64,000 nucleotides of DNA from Janibacter sp. CX7. Lineage in GTDB: Bacteria > Actinomycetota > Actinomycetes > Actinomycetales > Dermatophilaceae. Shown piece after piece: positions 33,231 to 43,387 of this stretch. The stretch is from NCBI RefSeq assembly GCF_024362365.1, contig NZ_CP101464.1:186001-250000 (forward strand). The letters run 5' to 3'. How positions within the stretch are numbered: the first letter of the stretch is position 1; every line of letters starts with the position of its first letter. The notes beneath the pieces are model-generated. The model saw only the letters and a list, made by a program, of their open reading frames with translations. It did not search any database and was not told the origin of the DNA. A program made the position numbers and the translations under genes.

Positions 33231-33422
33231 GTCGGCACGATCATCGCCGCCCTCGTCACGACCCGCCTGCCCGCCGGGGCCTGGAGCGAGAGTCTCGTCG
33301 CCTCCTTCTTCCACGGCGAGCGGATCACCTATGCGGTCCTCGCGGTCGTCGTCGTCGGCGCCGTCGCCGCCCTCGGCGCCAGCTCCCTGACCGACTCGCG
33401 CTCCACCGAGGAGCCGCACTGA
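33222..33422 (+). pseudogene. C-terminal remnant of a membrane transporter (MFS-like)
   Basis: 66 residues with two hydrophobic helices: GVGTIIAALVTTRLPAG, a short loop, then ITYAVLAVVVVGAVAALG and a hydrophilic tail. This is how many DHA2-type MFS drug exporters end. No start or upstream helices are present. It lies back to back with the TetR remnant, the arrangement of a divergent regulator/exporter pair from which the middle has been lost. Confidence 0.6.
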
Positions 33423-33469
33423 GCCGGCCGCACTGAACCGGCCGCACTGAGCCGGCCACGCTGAACCGG
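33418..33469. repeat. Tandem repeat of about 14-bp units
   Basis: ACTGAGCCGGCCGC, ACTGAACCGGCCGC, ACTGAGCCGGCCACG and a partial CTGAACCGG. The first unit covers the stop codon of the transporter remnant. About 3.6 copies; recent slippage is likely because the units are almost identical. Confidence 0.75.
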
Positions 33470-33481
33470 ATCACGGATGTG

Positions 33482-33519
33482 CCGAGGGGCGAAGGGGGGA
33501 GTCCCCCTTCGCCCCTCGG
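33482..33519. terminator. Terminator with 17-bp arms carrying the nonamer
   Basis: CCGAGGGGCGAAGGGGG, loop GAGT, and the perfect complement. Contains CGAAGGGGG (33490-33498) and CCCCCTTCG (33503-33511). It lies just behind the convergent secreted peptidase gene. Confidence 0.8.
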
Positions 33520-33561
33520 GTCCTCGAAGCGGCCGCGGGCGGCCTCCTCAGGCAGCGAGCG

Positions 33562-35316
33562 TCAGCGCACGACGGTCGGTGCCGGGAAGCCCTGGCCGCG
33601 GGCGGCCTTGGGCAGGGACTTCGTGGCGAGCAGCTGCTGCACCGTCTCCTCTACGGGCTCCTCGGTGGCAGGGAAGGGCTCGGACTCCGCCGGGCAGGTG
33701 GCATCGCTCGACGGTGAGGCGCCGGAGACGAGGTAGCGGTCGACGCGCGTCGTGACGCACTGGGAGACGCCGTAGGCCGTGTGGCCCCACGAGTCGCTCG
33801 AGATCAGCCGCGAGCGGCCGAGCGTGTTGCGGGTCTGGACCGCGCCGTCGTAGTTGGTGGCCGGGTCCCAGTAGTTGCCGACGATGAGCACGCCCTTGGG
33901 CGAGACCTTGTCGTAGGGGCCGACGTAGGCGTCCTCGTCCTGGCCGGTGAAGGAGTCGCCGGCGCACCCGGCGCTGCCCCAGAGCCACAGCGGGCCGAAG
34001 CCAGGGGCCTTGGTCTCCTGCTGCTTGGCGTAGGCCGGGTAGTCGGCGATCTTCGTCGTCTCGCGGCTGTCGGTGCAGGTCACGGAGAGGAAGGCGTCGA
34101 GCGAGTTGTCGTAGGCGAAGGCGCGCCGGGGTGCCTGGTCGGCCTGCTTGATCGCCGTGATGGTGCGCTGGTCGACCTGGTGGCCACCGGCGCGACGTGC
34201 CGCGGCACCCTGGGACTGGCCGATCATCCACTCGATGTCGCTGAGCATGAAGTCGACGAGCATCGGCGCCTCCGGGTCGTAGAGGCCCGACAGCACCGTG
34301 CCGACGAGGTCGGCATAGGTGAGGGTCATCTCCTCGCCGGTGTAGGGGTCGGTGATGACGGCCGGCTCCTTCTTCAGGGACGCGGTCATCGCGGCGTACT
34401 TCTTCTTCGGGTCGCCGCCGGTGGCGAAGTAGCACCGGTCGGGGCCGGCCTTGCCGCACTCGGTGAGGATCTTGTCGAGCGCCTTGTGAGCACCGACGCC
34501 AGAGCGCAACCGACGCTCGAGGGGGAGGCTCTGGTTCCACGCGGTGCCCGACCAGGACGTCGGGCTCAGGGTGCCGTCGATGACGATGCTGCGGAAGTTG
34601 CCGGGGAACATATTGGCGTAGGTGGTGCCGAGGTGGCTGCCGTAGGAGAAGCCGAGGTAGCTCAGCGGTCCGTCGCCGATCGCGCGCCGGACCATCTCCA
34701 TGTCGCGGGCGACCTCGGCGGTCGACATCGACGTCGCGAGTGCATTGGTGGAGCAGGCCCGGGAGATCTTCTTCATCCCCTGGATCCAGCGCTGCTCCTG
34801 GGTCCAGCCGACGGGGAAGGCGCTGCTCACCTTGCTGAAGACGGTGTCCTGGTCCTCGACGGGCAGGCACTGCACGTGGTCGCTGAAGCCGACACCGCGA
34901 GGGTCGACGCCGACGACGTCGAACTTCGCGCGGACCTCCGGCGAGAGCCACTGGTCGGCGTAGTAGGCCATCTCGGTCGACGAGCCGCCGGGGCCGCCGG
35001 GGTTGACGAAGAGCGTCCCGATCCGCTTGCCCGTGGCGGGCAGGCGCAGGACGGCGACGTTTGTTTTCGTGCCCGTCGGCTTGTCGTAGTCGAGCGGCAC
35101 CTTGGCGTTGGCGCAGCGGGCTCCGCCGTAGCAGCTGAACCACGACAGGCGCGGCGTGGCGACCTTGTTGAGCTTGCTGTTCTCGCTGGGCTTCCACGCG
35201 GTGGCGGTGGTGTCGGCCTGCGCCGTGGTCGGTGCCGCGGTGGCGGTGGTCGTGAGCCCCAGTCCGAGGGCGGCGGTGGCGCCGAGCGCGAGCGCTCGCA
35301 GTCTCAAGCTGTGCAT
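33562..35316 (-). CDS. Secreted alpha/beta hydrolase, tripeptidyl aminopeptidase family
   Basis: Protein of 584 aa. A signal peptide covers residues 1-28 (LALGATAALGLGLTTTATAA). The hydrolase core shows NPGGPGGSS (oxyanion loop), VVGVDPRGVGFSD, the nucleophile elbow GFSYGSHLG, a late Asp in WDPATNY and the catalytic His in WGHTAYG. The C-terminal TAP-like domain with paired cysteines (CTDSRET, AGCAGDSF, CVTTRVDRY) matches Streptomyces SlpD/Tap enzymes that remove tripeptides from secreted proteins. Acts outside the cell. ATG 35316 is set by the signal peptide. Confidence 0.9.
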   Translation of the reverse strand: MHSLRLRALALGATAALGLGLTTTATAAPTTAQADTTATAWKPSENSKLNKVATPRLSWFSCYGGARCANAKVPLDYDKPTGTKTNVAVLRLPATGKRIGTLFVNPGGPGGSSTEMAYYADQWLSPEVRAKFDVVGVDPRGVGFSDHVQCLPVEDQDTVFSKVSSAFPVGWTQEQRWIQGMKKISRACSTNALATSMSTAEVARDMEMVRRAIGDGPLSYLGFSYGSHLGTTYANMFPGNFRSIVIDGTLSPTSWSGTAWNQSLPLERRLRSGVGAHKALDKILTECGKAGPDRCYFATGGDPKKKYAAMTASLKKEPAVITDPYTGEEMTLTYADLVGTVLSGLYDPEAPMLVDFMLSDIEWMIGQSQGAAARRAGGHQVDQRTITAIKQADQAPRRAFAYDNSLDAFLSVTCTDSRETTKIADYPAYAKQQETKAPGFGPLWLWGSAGCAGDSFTGQDEDAYVGPYDKVSPKGVLIVGNYWDPATNYDGAVQTRNTLGRSRLISSDSWGHTAYGVSQCVTTRVDRYLVSGASPSSDATCPAESEPFPATEEPVEETVQQLLATKSLPKAARGQGFPAPTVVR

Positions 35317-35466
35317 CTGTCATCCCCTGTTGTCCCGGCACCGGGTGCGCCGGCTGCGATCAATCTAGGGGTGAGGTGCATCACTTGCCCGGCAAGGTCG
35401 CCCGGGGTGTTTCACGGACCGACGAAGGGGGATGACGCGGCGCCCCTGCGCGGGCAGACTGCCCCC

Positions 35467-37020
35467 ATGTCGACGACGACCGAGATGGCCACCGCTCGCG
35501 CCAACGGACTCGGGGAGGTGTTGCGCCGCAGCGCTGCTCGCCACCGGGACAAGGTCGCGATCATCGACGGCGAGGTCCGCTGGACCTATCGCGAGCTCGA
35601 CGCGATCGTCACCTCGGTGGCCGCCGGCCTCGCCGCGCGCGGCGTGGCGAAGGGGGACCGCGTCGCCCTGCTCAGTCGCAACAGCGCCGACTTCGCGGCC
35701 CTCGCCTGGGGCGCCGCGCGGCTCGGCGCGGTCCTCGTGCCGATCAACTTCATGCTCACCGCCGACGAGGTCGGCTACATCCTCCGCGACAGCGAGCCGG
35801 TCGCGGTGGTGACCCAGCCGGAGTTCGTGCCCACCGCCGACGAGGCGATCGCCGCGGGCGGGCTCGAGATCGGGACCCGGGTGGTGACCGGCGACGCGAG
35901 CGGCGGGTGGACTCCCTTCGCCGACCTCGTCGCCACCGACGCGACGGGCTGGGAGCCGCCGATCGTCGCCGACGACGACCCGATCCGCCTGATGTACACC
36001 TCCGGCACCGAGTCCCGGCCGAAGGGGGCGCTGCTCACCTCCCGCGCGCTGCAGGCCGAGTACCTCAGCGCGATCATCGACGGCGGCATGAGCGGGGACG
36101 ACATCGACCTGCACACACTGCCGCTGTACCACTGCGCGCAGCTCGACTGCTTCCTCGGGCCGGACATCATGCTCGGCGCGACGAGCATCATCCTGCCCGC
36201 ACCCGACCCGGCGACGGTGCTGACGAAGATCGCCGAGCACGGGGTGACGAAGTACTTCGCGCCGCCGACCGTGTGGATCTCGCTGCTGCGGCACGCCGAC
36301 TTCGACGGGACCGACCTGAGCAGTCTGCGCAAGGGCTACTACGGCGCCTCGCCGATGCCCGTGGAAGTGCTGCGGGAGATCCAGGAGCGGCTGCCCGACG
36401 TCGACCTGTGGAACTTCTACGGCCAGACCGAGCTCGCCCCCGTGGCGACGATCCTGCCGCCGCACGAACAGCTCTCGCATGCCGGCTCCGCGGGGCGGCC
36501 CGTGCTCATGGTCGAGACCCGGCTCGTCGACGACGACGGCAACGAGGTGCCCGTCGGCGAGGTCGGCGAAGTCGTCCACCGCAGCCCGCAGATCGCCGCC
36601 GGCTACTGGCGCAACGAGGACAAGACCGCCGAGGCCTTCGCCGGTGGCTGGTTCCACTCCGGTGACCTCGCGATCGCGGACGACGAGGGGCGGATCACGA
36701 TCGTCGACCGCAAGAAGGACATGATCAAGACCGGGGGTGAAAACGTCGCCTCCCGTGAGGTCGAGGAGGCGATCTACGCCCACCCCGACGTCGCCGAGGT
36801 CGCGGTCTTCGCCCTGCCGGACGCGAAGTGGGTCGAGGCGGTCACCGCGACGGTCGTGGCGAAGGAGGGGTCGGGCCTGACCGTCGAGTCCGTCCAGGAG
36901 CACTGCGCCAAGGTCCTCGCGACGTACAAGCGGCCCAAGCGGATCGAGATCCTCACCGAGCTGCCCAAGAACCCGAGCGGCAAGATCCTCAAGCGCGAGC
37001 TGCGGGAGCGCTTCAGCTGA
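35467..37020 (+). CDS. Fatty-acyl-CoA synthetase (AMP-dependent)
   Basis: ANL superfamily ligase of 517 aa activating a carboxylic acid to its CoA thioester. Motifs are MYTSGTESRPKGALL (P-loop, with ES in place of the usual TG), FYGQTELAP, GWFHSGDLAI, VDRKKDMIKTGGENVASREVE and the C-terminal lysine in NPSGKILKRELRE. The class resembles fatty-acid or long-chain CoA ligases of the FadD13 type; the substrate is unknown. ATG 35467 follows CAGACT (35455-35460) by 6 nt, fitting leaderless transcription. The upstream extension of the frame is antisense to the peptidase gene and is rejected. Confidence 0.9.
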   Translation: MSTTTEMATARANGLGEVLRRSAARHRDKVAIIDGEVRWTYRELDAIVTSVAAGLAARGVAKGDRVALLSRNSADFAALAWGAARLGAVLVPINFMLTADEVGYILRDSEPVAVVTQPEFVPTADEAIAAGGLEIGTRVVTGDASGGWTPFADLVATDATGWEPPIVADDDPIRLMYTSGTESRPKGALLTSRALQAEYLSAIIDGGMSGDDIDLHTLPLYHCAQLDCFLGPDIMLGATSIILPAPDPATVLTKIAEHGVTKYFAPPTVWISLLRHADFDGTDLSSLRKGYYGASPMPVEVLREIQERLPDVDLWNFYGQTELAPVATILPPHEQLSHAGSAGRPVLMVETRLVDDDGNEVPVGEVGEVVHRSPQIAAGYWRNEDKTAEAFAGGWFHSGDLAIADDEGRITIVDRKKDMIKTGGENVASREVEEAIYAHPDVAEVAVFALPDAKWVEAVTATVVAKEGSGLTVESVQEHCAKVLATYKRPKRIEILTELPKNPSGKILKRELRERFS

Positions 37021-37036
37021 TGGTGCGCCGCTCGGG

Positions 37037-38692
37037 CTAGTCCTCCTCACGCGAAGGGTGGTTGCGCGCGATCTCCCGGTCGGTGAGCACGATGTGCACC
37101 GCGAGCGCGACGGCCGCCAGCACGGCGACGGTGAAGAAGACCATAGCGATCGCCGGGAAACCGAGGATGCGCGCGTCGGTCTCGACGCGCATCATCATCG
37201 CCGCGCCGATGATCGTTGCCGCGATGATCAGGCCGAGGGTCAGCCGGTTGGCGACCCGCTGGAGCACGAGGTGCAGCCGCTGCTCGTCGATGGCGTCGAC
37301 CCGCACCCGCATCTCGCCGCGGGCGAGGGTGTCCAGGATCCGGTTGGCCCGCTTGGGCAGCTGCGCGGTGAACTCCTTGGTCTCGATGGCTGCCGTGAGC
37401 AGCCCTCCGGGCGAGACCTTGAGCGACGAGGCGAAGATGTCGGACACGTTGTCCCGGATCGCGTCCGCGGGGGAGAAGTCCGGGTCGAGGTGGATGGTCG
37501 TCTGGTCGAGGTTGAGCAGCGCCTTGCCGATCATCGCCATCTCCGCCGGTGGTCGCAGGCCGTGGACCCCCGAGAGGCGCGACAGCTCGACGAGCAGTCG
37601 GCCGGCCTGCACATCGGAGCCGCTGGCCACCGCCTCGCTCACGAGGTGCGCCACGTCGTCGCGGAAGGCCGCGGCGTCGTGGTCCTCGAGAGGGTGGCCC
37701 ATGTCCGCCAGGACGGCTGCGGCCTCCTCGCCCTCACCATCGTTGATCGCGAGCAGGAGCTTGGTGACGTGCGTCTGCACCCGCTGGGGCACCGTCGCGA
37801 CCATCCCGAGGTCCAGCAGGGCCAGGCGCCCGTCGTCGGTGACGAGCAGGTTGCCCGGGTGCGGGTCGGCGTGGAGGACCCCGTCGTCGAGGATCATCCG
37901 CAGATAGCAGTGGAAGAGCTGCTCCACGAGCGGGCGGGCGTCGAGGTCGATGAGCGCCAGAGGCCCGAGGTCGGTGACCTTGCGGCCCTCGATGTGCTCC
38001 ATCGTCAGCACCCGGCTCGTCGTCAGCTGCATCACCGGCTCCGGCACGACGAGCCGGTCGTGCTCGGCGGTCAGCTCGATGAAGCGCAGCAGGTTGCGCG
38101 CCTCGCGGCGGTAGTCGAGCTCGTCGACGAGCGAGCGGCGGAACTGGCGCAGCAGCTGGTTGAGACCGTAGGAGCGACCGATGCTCGTGTGCTTGTCCGC
38201 CAGGCCGGTGACGGTGTCCAGGGCGTCCATGTCGCCGCGGACCGCCTCGCGCACGTCGGGACGCTGCACCTTGACGACGACGTCCCTCCCGGAGCGGGTC
38301 GTCGCCCGGTGGACCTGGCCGAGCGAGGCGGCCGCGAGCGGCTCCTCGTCGAAGAACGCGAAGAGGTCCTTGATCCGCGCCCCGAGCTCCTCCTCGACGA
38401 TCTCGCGGACCTGCTCGAAGGGGAAGGGCTCCACCGAGTCCTGCAGCCGGGTCAGGGCCTGGGTGTAGGCCGGCGGCAGCAGGTCGAAGCGCGTGGAGAG
38501 CAGCTGGCCGAGCTTGATGTACGTGGGCCCCATCGCCTCGAGGTCCGCGGCGAAGGCCTTCGCCCCCTTCGTCGCCCCGTCCGGCAGGTCCTCGTCGGCG
38601 CCGAGATCGTCCTGCTGCGCTCCGGCGAGCAGGTCACCCCGGCCGTGACGCAGGAGGAGTCGCACGAGGTCGGAGTACCGGCTGCTGCTCAT
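37037..38692 (-). CDS. ABC1/UbiB (AarF) family atypical kinase
   Basis: Protein of 551 aa with the UbiB fold. Signature pieces are [14 protein letters not shown] [20 protein letters not shown], the alanine-rich loop [11 protein letters not shown], the invariant lysine in [10 protein letters not shown], the ExD motif in [25 protein letters not shown] (catalytic loop) and [10 protein letters not shown] (metal DFG equivalent). The C-terminus carries two hydrophobic helices, so it is membrane-attached. In other bacteria such proteins support quinone synthesis or lipid homeostasis; the actinobacterial role is unclear. It converges with the acyl-CoA ligase gene, 16 bp apart. Confidence 0.92.
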   Translation of the reverse strand: MSSSRYSDLVRLLLRHGRGDLLAGAQQDDLGADEDLPDGATKGAKAFAADLEAMGPTYIKLGQLLSTRFDLLPPAYTQALTRLQDSVEPFPFEQVREIVEEELGARIKDLFAFFDEEPLAAASLGQVHRATTRSGRDVVVKVQRPDVREAVRGDMDALDTVTGLADKHTSIGRSYGLNQLLRQFRRSLVDELDYRREARNLLRFIELTAEHDRLVVPEPVMQLTTSRVLTMEHIEGRKVTDLGPLALIDLDARPLVEQLFHCYLRMILDDGVLHADPHPGNLLVTDDGRLALLDLGMVATVPQRVQTHVTKLLLAINDGEGEEAAAVLADMGHPLEDHDAAAFRDDVAHLVSEAVASGSDVQAGRLLVELSRLSGVHGLRPPAEMAMIGKALLNLDQTTIHLDPDFSPADAIRDNVSDIFASSLKVSPGGLLTAAIETKEFTAQLPKRANRILDTLARGEMRVRVDAIDEQRLHLVLQRVANRLTLGLIIAATIIGAAMMMRVETDARILGFPAIAMVFFTVAVLAAVALAVHIVLTDREIARNHPSREED

Positions 38693-38710
38693 GGGTCCAT
38701 CCTGCCCAAC

Positions 38711-38716
38711 TAGACT
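38711..38716 (+). promoter_or_regulatory. -10 box of the purSQL operon
   Basis: TAGACT in the 62-bp gap between the UbiB and purS genes. A CCCCCTTCG nonamer (38730-38738) and AGGAG (38743-38747) follow before the GTG of purS, so this transcript has a leader of about 32 nt, unlike purD and purF. Confidence 0.45.
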
Positions 38717-38754
38717 CGCCGCGGACGCACCCCCTTCGCACCAGGAGATTCCCC

Positions 38755-39045
38755 GTGGGACGCATCGTCGTCGACGTCATGCTCAAGCCCGAGATCCTCG
38801 ACCCCCAGGGCCAGGCGGTCCGGGGGGCGCTGCCCCGGCTCGGGATCGACCAGTTCACCGACGTGCGGCAGGGCAAGCGCTTCGTGCTGTCCGTCGACGG
38901 CGACGTGACCGAGGCGCACCTGGCGTCGGCCCGCGAGGCCGCCGAGACCCTCCTGTCCAATCCCGTCATCGAGGACGTCGTGAGCGTCCACGAGCTCACG
39001 AGCGACGAGCCGGAGCAGGCGCCGATCACCGGGGCCGGCGCGTGA
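38755..39045 (+). CDS. purS: Phosphoribosylformylglycinamidine synthase subunit PurS
   Basis: Small subunit of 96 aa of the three-part FGAM synthetase, which bridges PurL and PurQ. The [21 protein letters not shown] segment and the [13 protein letters not shown] strand are characteristic. An unconserved tail ([15 protein letters not shown]) closes it. GTG 38755 has AGGAG 7 nt upstream. It overlaps purQ by 4 bp (GTGA). Confidence 0.95.
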   Translation: MGRIVVDVMLKPEILDPQGQAVRGALPRLGIDQFTDVRQGKRFVLSVDGDVTEAHLASAREAAETLLSNPVIEDVVSVHELTSDEPEQAPITGAGA

Positions 39046-39713
39046 AGATCGGCGTCGTCACCTTCCCCGGCAGCCTCGACGACTCCGACGCCCGCCGCGC
39101 CGTGACCCTCTGCGGCGGCGAGGCCGTCGCCCTGTGGCACGGCGACGCGGACCTCCACGGCGTCGACGCGGTCGTCATCCCGGGCGGCTTCTCCTACGGC
39201 GACTACCTGCGCGCCGGGGCCATCGCCCGCTTCGCCCCGGTCATGGGTGAGGTCATCACCGCGGCGAAGGGAGGGATGCCGGTCCTCGGGATCTGCAACG
39301 GCTTCCAGATCCTCACCGAGTCGCACCTGCTCCCCGGGTCGATGATCCAGAACGACCACCGCAAGTTCCTGTGCAAGGACCAGGTCCTGCGCGTCGAGTC
39401 GACCTCGACGGCGTGGACCTCCGGATTCGAGGCCGGCCAGGAGATCAGCATCGTGCTGAAGAACCAGGACGGCCAGTTCGTCGCCGACGAGGCCACCCTC
39501 GACCGGCTCGAAGGGGAGGGACAGGTCGCCTTCCGCTACGTCGGCGGCAACCCCAACGGCTCCTCCCGCGACATCGCCGGCATCACCAACGAGCGCGGCA
39601 ACGTCGTCGGCCTCATGCCGCACCCCGAGCACGCCGTCGAGGAGGGCTTCGGCCCGAGCCTCGACGGCCGCACCTTCTTCACGTCCGTCCTCGAGCAGGT
39701 GGTGTCCGCGTGA
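39042..39713 (+). CDS. purQ: Phosphoribosylformylglycinamidine synthase subunit PurQ
   Basis: Class I glutamine amidotransferase of 223 aa that releases ammonia for PurL. The nucleophile is Cys85 in [12 protein letters not shown], with [18 protein letters not shown] upstream and the His/Glu pair in [11 protein letters not shown] near the C-terminus. GTG 39042 gives [16 protein letters not shown] and overlaps the purS stop; its own stop overlaps the purL start in the same way. One transcript and one complex with PurS and PurL. Confidence 0.96.
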   Translation: MKIGVVTFPGSLDDSDARRAVTLCGGEAVALWHGDADLHGVDAVVIPGGFSYGDYLRAGAIARFAPVMGEVITAAKGGMPVLGICNGFQILTESHLLPGSMIQNDHRKFLCKDQVLRVESTSTAWTSGFEAGQEISIVLKNQDGQFVADEATLDRLEGEGQVAFRYVGGNPNGSSRDIAGITNERGNVVGLMPHPEHAVEEGFGPSLDGRTFFTSVLEQVVSA

Positions 39714-41983
39714 CCGTCAGCAACCTCGACACCGTGACCGTCGCGCAGGGCAGCCCCGACACCGAGCAGCCGTGGGCCGAGCTCGGGCTCAAGGCCGACG
39801 AGTACGAGCGCATCCGCGAGATCCTCGACCGTCGCCCGACGAGCGCCGAGCTGGCGATGTACTCGGTCATGTGGTCCGAGCACTGCAGCTACAAGTCCTC
39901 CAAGGTCCACCTCAAGCGCTTCGGTGACCTGCCGGCCGAGACCCCGCTCGGCAAGACCCTCGCCGGCATCGGGGAGAACGCGGGTGTCATCGACATCGGT
40001 CAGGGCTGGGCGGTGACCTTCAAGGTCGAGTCCCACAACCACCCGAGCTATGTCGAGCCCTACCAGGGTGCCGCGACCGGCATCGGTGGCATCGTCCGCG
40101 ACATCATGGCGATGGGCGCCCGCCCGATCGCGGTGATGGACCCCCTTCGCTTCGGTGCCATCGACCACCCCGACACCGCCCGCGTCCTGCCCGGCGTCGT
40201 CAAGGGCATCGGCGGCTACGGCAACTCCCTCGGGCTGCCCAATGTCGGCGGCGAGATCGTCTTCGACGACTGCTACCAGGGCAACCCGCTCGTCAACGCG
40301 CTGTGCGTCGGCTCCCTTCGTCACGAGGACCTGCACCTCGCCAACGCGTCGGGCACCGGCAACAAGATCGTCCTCTTCGGCGCCAAGACCGGCGGCGACG
40401 GCATCGGCGGTGTGTCCGTCCTGGCCTCCGAGACCTTCGAGGAGGGTGGCCCCGCCAAGCGGCCCGCCGTCCAGGTCGGCGACCCCTTCGCCGAGAAGGT
40501 GCTCATCGAGTGCTGCCTCGACCTCTACGCCGCGGGCGTCGTCGAGGGCATCCAGGACCTCGGCGGAGCCGGGCTGTCCTGCGCGACCTCCGAGCTCGCG
40601 TCCGCCGGTGACGGCGGCATGCAGATCGAGCTCGACAAGGTGCCGCTGCGCGACTCCACCCTCCGCGCGGAGGAGATCCTCATGTCGGAGTCGCAGGAGC
40701 GCATGATGGCCGTCGTCGCGCCCGACAAGCTCGACGCCTTCCTCGCGATCACCGGCCGCTGGGACGTCGAGGCCGCCGTCCTCGGCGAGGTCACCGACGG
40801 CGACCGGCTCGTCATCACCTGGCACGGCGAGACGATCGTCGACGTGCCGCCGCGCTCCGTCGCCCACGACGGGCCTGTCTACGAGCGTCCGATCGCCCGG
40901 CCCGAGTGGATCGACGCGGTGCAGGCCGACGCGAGCTCCTCCCTTCCTCGTCCCGCGGACCTGGGCGCCGACCTGCTCGCGCTGCTCGCCTCGCCCAACA
41001 TCTGCGACAAGTCGTGGGTCACCGACCAGTACGACCGCTACGTCCTGGGCAACACCAAGCGGGCCATGCCGCACGACTCCGGCGTCATCCGCGTCGACGA
41101 GGAGTCCGGCCTGGGCGTCGCCGTCTCGACGGACTGCAACGGCCGCTTCGGCCGGCTCGACCCCTATGCCGGGGCCCAGCTCGCGCTCGCCGAGTCCTAC
41201 CGCAATGTCGCGACCTCCGGCGCCCTGCCGCTCGCCGTCACCGACTGCCTCAACTTCGGCTCGCCGGAGGACCCGGGCGTCATGTGGCAGTTCCAGCAGG
41301 CCATCGGCGGGCTCTTCGACGCCTGCCTCGAGCTCGGCATCCCGGTGACCGGCGGCAACGTCTCCTTCTACAACCAGACCGGCGAGACGGCGATCCACCC
41401 GACGCCCGTCGTCGGCGTCCTCGGGGTCATCGACGACGTCGCCACCTCGGTCGCCTCCGGCTTCGCTGCCCCCGGCGAGGTCGTGCTGCTCCTCGGCGCC
41501 ACACGCGATGAGCTCGACGGCGGCGAGTGGGCGCACGCCCTGCACGGTCACCTCGGCGGGCAGCCGCCGCGGGTCGACCTCGCCGCGGAGAAGGCGCTCG
41601 CGTCCTTCTTCGTCGACGCGGCCCGCCGCGGTGCCCTGGCCAGCTCGCACGACCTGTCCGACGGCGGCCTCGCCGTGGCGCTGGCCGAGTCGGTGCTCAC
41701 CGGCGGCACGGGTGCCTCGGTCGACCTGACCCCGGTGCTCGAGCGTGACGGCATCGACGCCTTCACCGCGCTGTACTCCGAGTCGACGGCTCGTGCCCTC
41801 GTCACGGTCCGCTCCGAGGCCGACGTGGCCACGGTCGTCGGCATCGCCGAGACGCACGGCGTGCCCGTCGCCCGCCTCGGTGTCACCGACGGTGACCGGC
41901 TCAAGGTCAAGGACGCCCTCGACCTCGGCCTCGACGAGATGCGCACCGCCCACACCGGGACGATGGCCCGCTACTTCGGCTGA
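39710..41983 (+). CDS. purL: Phosphoribosylformylglycinamidine synthase subunit PurL
   Basis: Small-type PurL of 757 aa, converting FGAR to FGAM with ATP and ammonia from PurQ. Visible motifs include [15 protein letters not shown] (catalytic His), [49 protein letters not shown], and the second half [25 protein letters not shown] and [17 protein letters not shown]. Length and two PurM-like halves are as expected. GTG 39710 overlaps the purQ stop. A strong terminator follows. Confidence 0.97.
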   Translation: MTVSNLDTVTVAQGSPDTEQPWAELGLKADEYERIREILDRRPTSAELAMYSVMWSEHCSYKSSKVHLKRFGDLPAETPLGKTLAGIGENAGVIDIGQGWAVTFKVESHNHPSYVEPYQGAATGIGGIVRDIMAMGARPIAVMDPLRFGAIDHPDTARVLPGVVKGIGGYGNSLGLPNVGGEIVFDDCYQGNPLVNALCVGSLRHEDLHLANASGTGNKIVLFGAKTGGDGIGGVSVLASETFEEGGPAKRPAVQVGDPFAEKVLIECCLDLYAAGVVEGIQDLGGAGLSCATSELASAGDGGMQIELDKVPLRDSTLRAEEILMSESQERMMAVVAPDKLDAFLAITGRWDVEAAVLGEVTDGDRLVITWHGETIVDVPPRSVAHDGPVYERPIARPEWIDAVQADASSSLPRPADLGADLLALLASPNICDKSWVTDQYDRYVLGNTKRAMPHDSGVIRVDEESGLGVAVSTDCNGRFGRLDPYAGAQLALAESYRNVATSGALPLAVTDCLNFGSPEDPGVMWQFQQAIGGLFDACLELGIPVTGGNVSFYNQTGETAIHPTPVVGVLGVIDDVATSVASGFAAPGEVVLLLGATRDELDGGEWAHALHGHLGGQPPRVDLAAEKALASFFVDAARRGALASSHDLSDGGLAVALAESVLTGGTGASVDLTPVLERDGIDAFTALYSESTARALVTVRSEADVATVVGIAETHGVPVARLGVTDGDRLKVKDALDLGLDEMRTAHTGTMARYFG

Positions 41984-42003
41984 GCCCCTCCCACCGCACC
42001 AGC

Positions 42004-42043
42004 GAGCTGTGGCCGATCACCTCCGGGTGGTCGGCCACAGCTC
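42004..42043. terminator. Bidirectional terminator between purL and the MFS gene
   Basis: GAGCTGTGGCCGATCACC, loop TCCG, and complement GGTGGTCGGCCACAGCTC: 18-bp arms with a single T/G position that still pairs as a wobble in one transcript. It starts 20 nt after the purL stop. Confidence 0.85.
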
Positions 42044-42081
42044 GTGGGCGCGGGGTCTCCTTGGCGAAGGGGGGTGCAGCC

Positions 42082-43329
42082 TCAGCGACCTCGGGCCAGC
42101 CGGTCCGCGCCGAGGCTGACGACGAGCGCCGCCGCAGCCATGGCGGCGCCGACCCACAGCGGCGAGGTGTAGCCCAGGCCAGCCGCGATCGTCAGGCCAC
42201 CGAGCCAGGCGCCGATGGCATTGCCGACGTTGAAGGCCGCGATGTTGGCGCCCGACGCGAGGGTCTGGGCATCGCCCGCCCAGGACATGACCCGGGTCTG
42301 CAGCGGCGGGACGGTGGCGAAGCCGAAGCCGCCCATGAGCACCAGCGCGACGACGGCCAACCAGGGCGAGCTCGCGACGAGCGCGAAGCCGATCATGACG
42401 AGCGTCAGCGCCGCGAGGGAGCCGACGAGAGCCCGGGACACCGACCGGTCGGCCGCCCGGCCGCCGAGGGTGTTGCCGACGAAGAGGCCACCGCCGAAGA
42501 GGATGAGCAGCCACGGCACCGTCGCCGACGCGAAGCCGGAGACGTCGGTGAGCAGGAAGGCGATGTAGGTGAAGGCACCGAACATCCCGCCGAAGCCGAG
42601 CACGGTCATGAGCAGGGAGAGCCACACCTGGGGCTCGCGGAAGGCGGCCACCTCGTGCCGGAGCGAGGCGCTCCCTTCGCCCTGACCAGCGCCGCGCGGC
42701 ACGAGCGTGGCGATGGCGACGAAGGCGAGGACGCCGATCGCGGTGATCGCCCAGAAGGTCGAGCGCCAGCCGAGCTGCTGACCGAGCAGGGTGCCGAGCG
42801 GCACGCCGAGGACGTTGGCTGCGGTCAGGCCGGTGAACATCACCGCGATGGCGGCCGAGCGTCGCGCCGGAGCCACGAGCGAGGCGGCGACGACCGAGCC
42901 GATGCCGAAGAAGGCGCCGTGGCACAGGGCCGCGACGACCCGGCCGGCGAGCATCGCCTCGTAGCTGCCGGCGACGGCCGAGAGGGTGTTGCCGGCGATG
43001 AAGAGCGTCATCAGGCCGAGGAGGACGCGCTTGCGGTCCAGCCGGGTGACGGCCGCGGTGAGCACGATCGCGCCGACGGCGACGGACAGCGCGTAGCCGG
43101 AGATGAGCCAGCCCGCGCTCGCCTCGTCGACGCGGAAGTCGGCTGCGACCTCCGGCAGCAGGCCGGCGATGACGAACTCCGTCAGGCCGATGCCGAAGCC
43201 GCCCGCGGCCAGGGCGACGAGCCCGGCCGGCACCCGTCGGGTCGAAGGGGGCGTCGCCCCGGTCGTCGGGTCGACCTCGTCCGTCGATGCGTCCTGCGCC
43301 GATAGAGCGCGTGTGCAAGTAGTGGTCAT
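42082..43329 (-). CDS. MFS transporter, DHA1 (AraJ/chloramphenicol-efflux type)
   Basis: Twelve-helix exporter of 415 aa. The N-terminal half has GFGIGLTEFVIAGLLPEVAA with the motif typical of DHA1 sugar/drug exporters, the loop motif A region RLDRKRVLLG, and motif C in GLTAANVLGVPLGTLLG. It is divergent from a MarR gene across 58 bp, so it is probably an inducible efflux pump. ATG 43329 is chosen; no ribosome binding site, but TTGCAA, 17 bp, TAGTTT on the minus strand ends 8 nt before the start, consistent with leaderless transcription. Confidence 0.9.
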   Translation of the reverse strand: MTTTCTRALSAQDASTDEVDPTTGATPPSTRRVPAGLVALAAGGFGIGLTEFVIAGLLPEVAADFRVDEASAGWLISGYALSVAVGAIVLTAAVTRLDRKRVLLGLMTLFIAGNTLSAVAGSYEAMLAGRVVAALCHGAFFGIGSVVAASLVAPARRSAAIAVMFTGLTAANVLGVPLGTLLGQQLGWRSTFWAITAIGVLAFVAIATLVPRGAGQGEGSASLRHEVAAFREPQVWLSLLMTVLGFGGMFGAFTYIAFLLTDVSGFASATVPWLLILFGGGLFVGNTLGGRAADRSVSRALVGSLAALTLVMIGFALVASSPWLAVVALVLMGGFGFATVPPLQTRVMSWAGDAQTLASGANIAAFNVGNAIGAWLGGLTIAAGLGYTSPLWVGAAMAAAALVVSLGADRLARGR

Positions 43330-43381
43330 GGGAAGGGAAACTAGTTGCACGCGCGGGTTGTTGCAAGTCGACTGCTAATCT
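43314..43381. promoter_or_regulatory. MarR operator region and divergent promoters
   Basis: TGCAAGTAGT (43314-43323) and ACTAGTTGCA (43340-43349) form an inverted repeat with one mismatch per arm, and a further TTGCAAGTCGACTGC lies at 43360-43374. The TTGCA half-site therefore appears three times across both promoters. The minus promoter TTGCAA/TAGTTT and the plus -10 TAATCT (43376-43381, 6 nt before the MarR start) are both covered, so one bound regulator can repress both genes. Confidence 0.55.
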
Positions 43382-43387
43382 TGGGTC

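Larger units (their letters stand above)
33132..33561. other. 430-bp gap with gene remnants and repeats
   Basis: Between purC and the secreted peptidase gene there is no intact gene. It contains C-terminal pieces of a TetR regulator (minus strand) and of a transporter (plus strand), a short tandem repeat (33418-33469) and a 17-bp-arm terminator (33482-33519), each listed separately. The remaining 40 bp next to the peptidase stop show nothing. Confidence 0.7.

Noticed and set aside
33781..35466. Long N-terminal extension of the acyl-CoA ligase frame
   Set aside because: Runs antisense through the secreted peptidase gene; the ligase domain starts right after ATG 35467 with a -10 box upstream.
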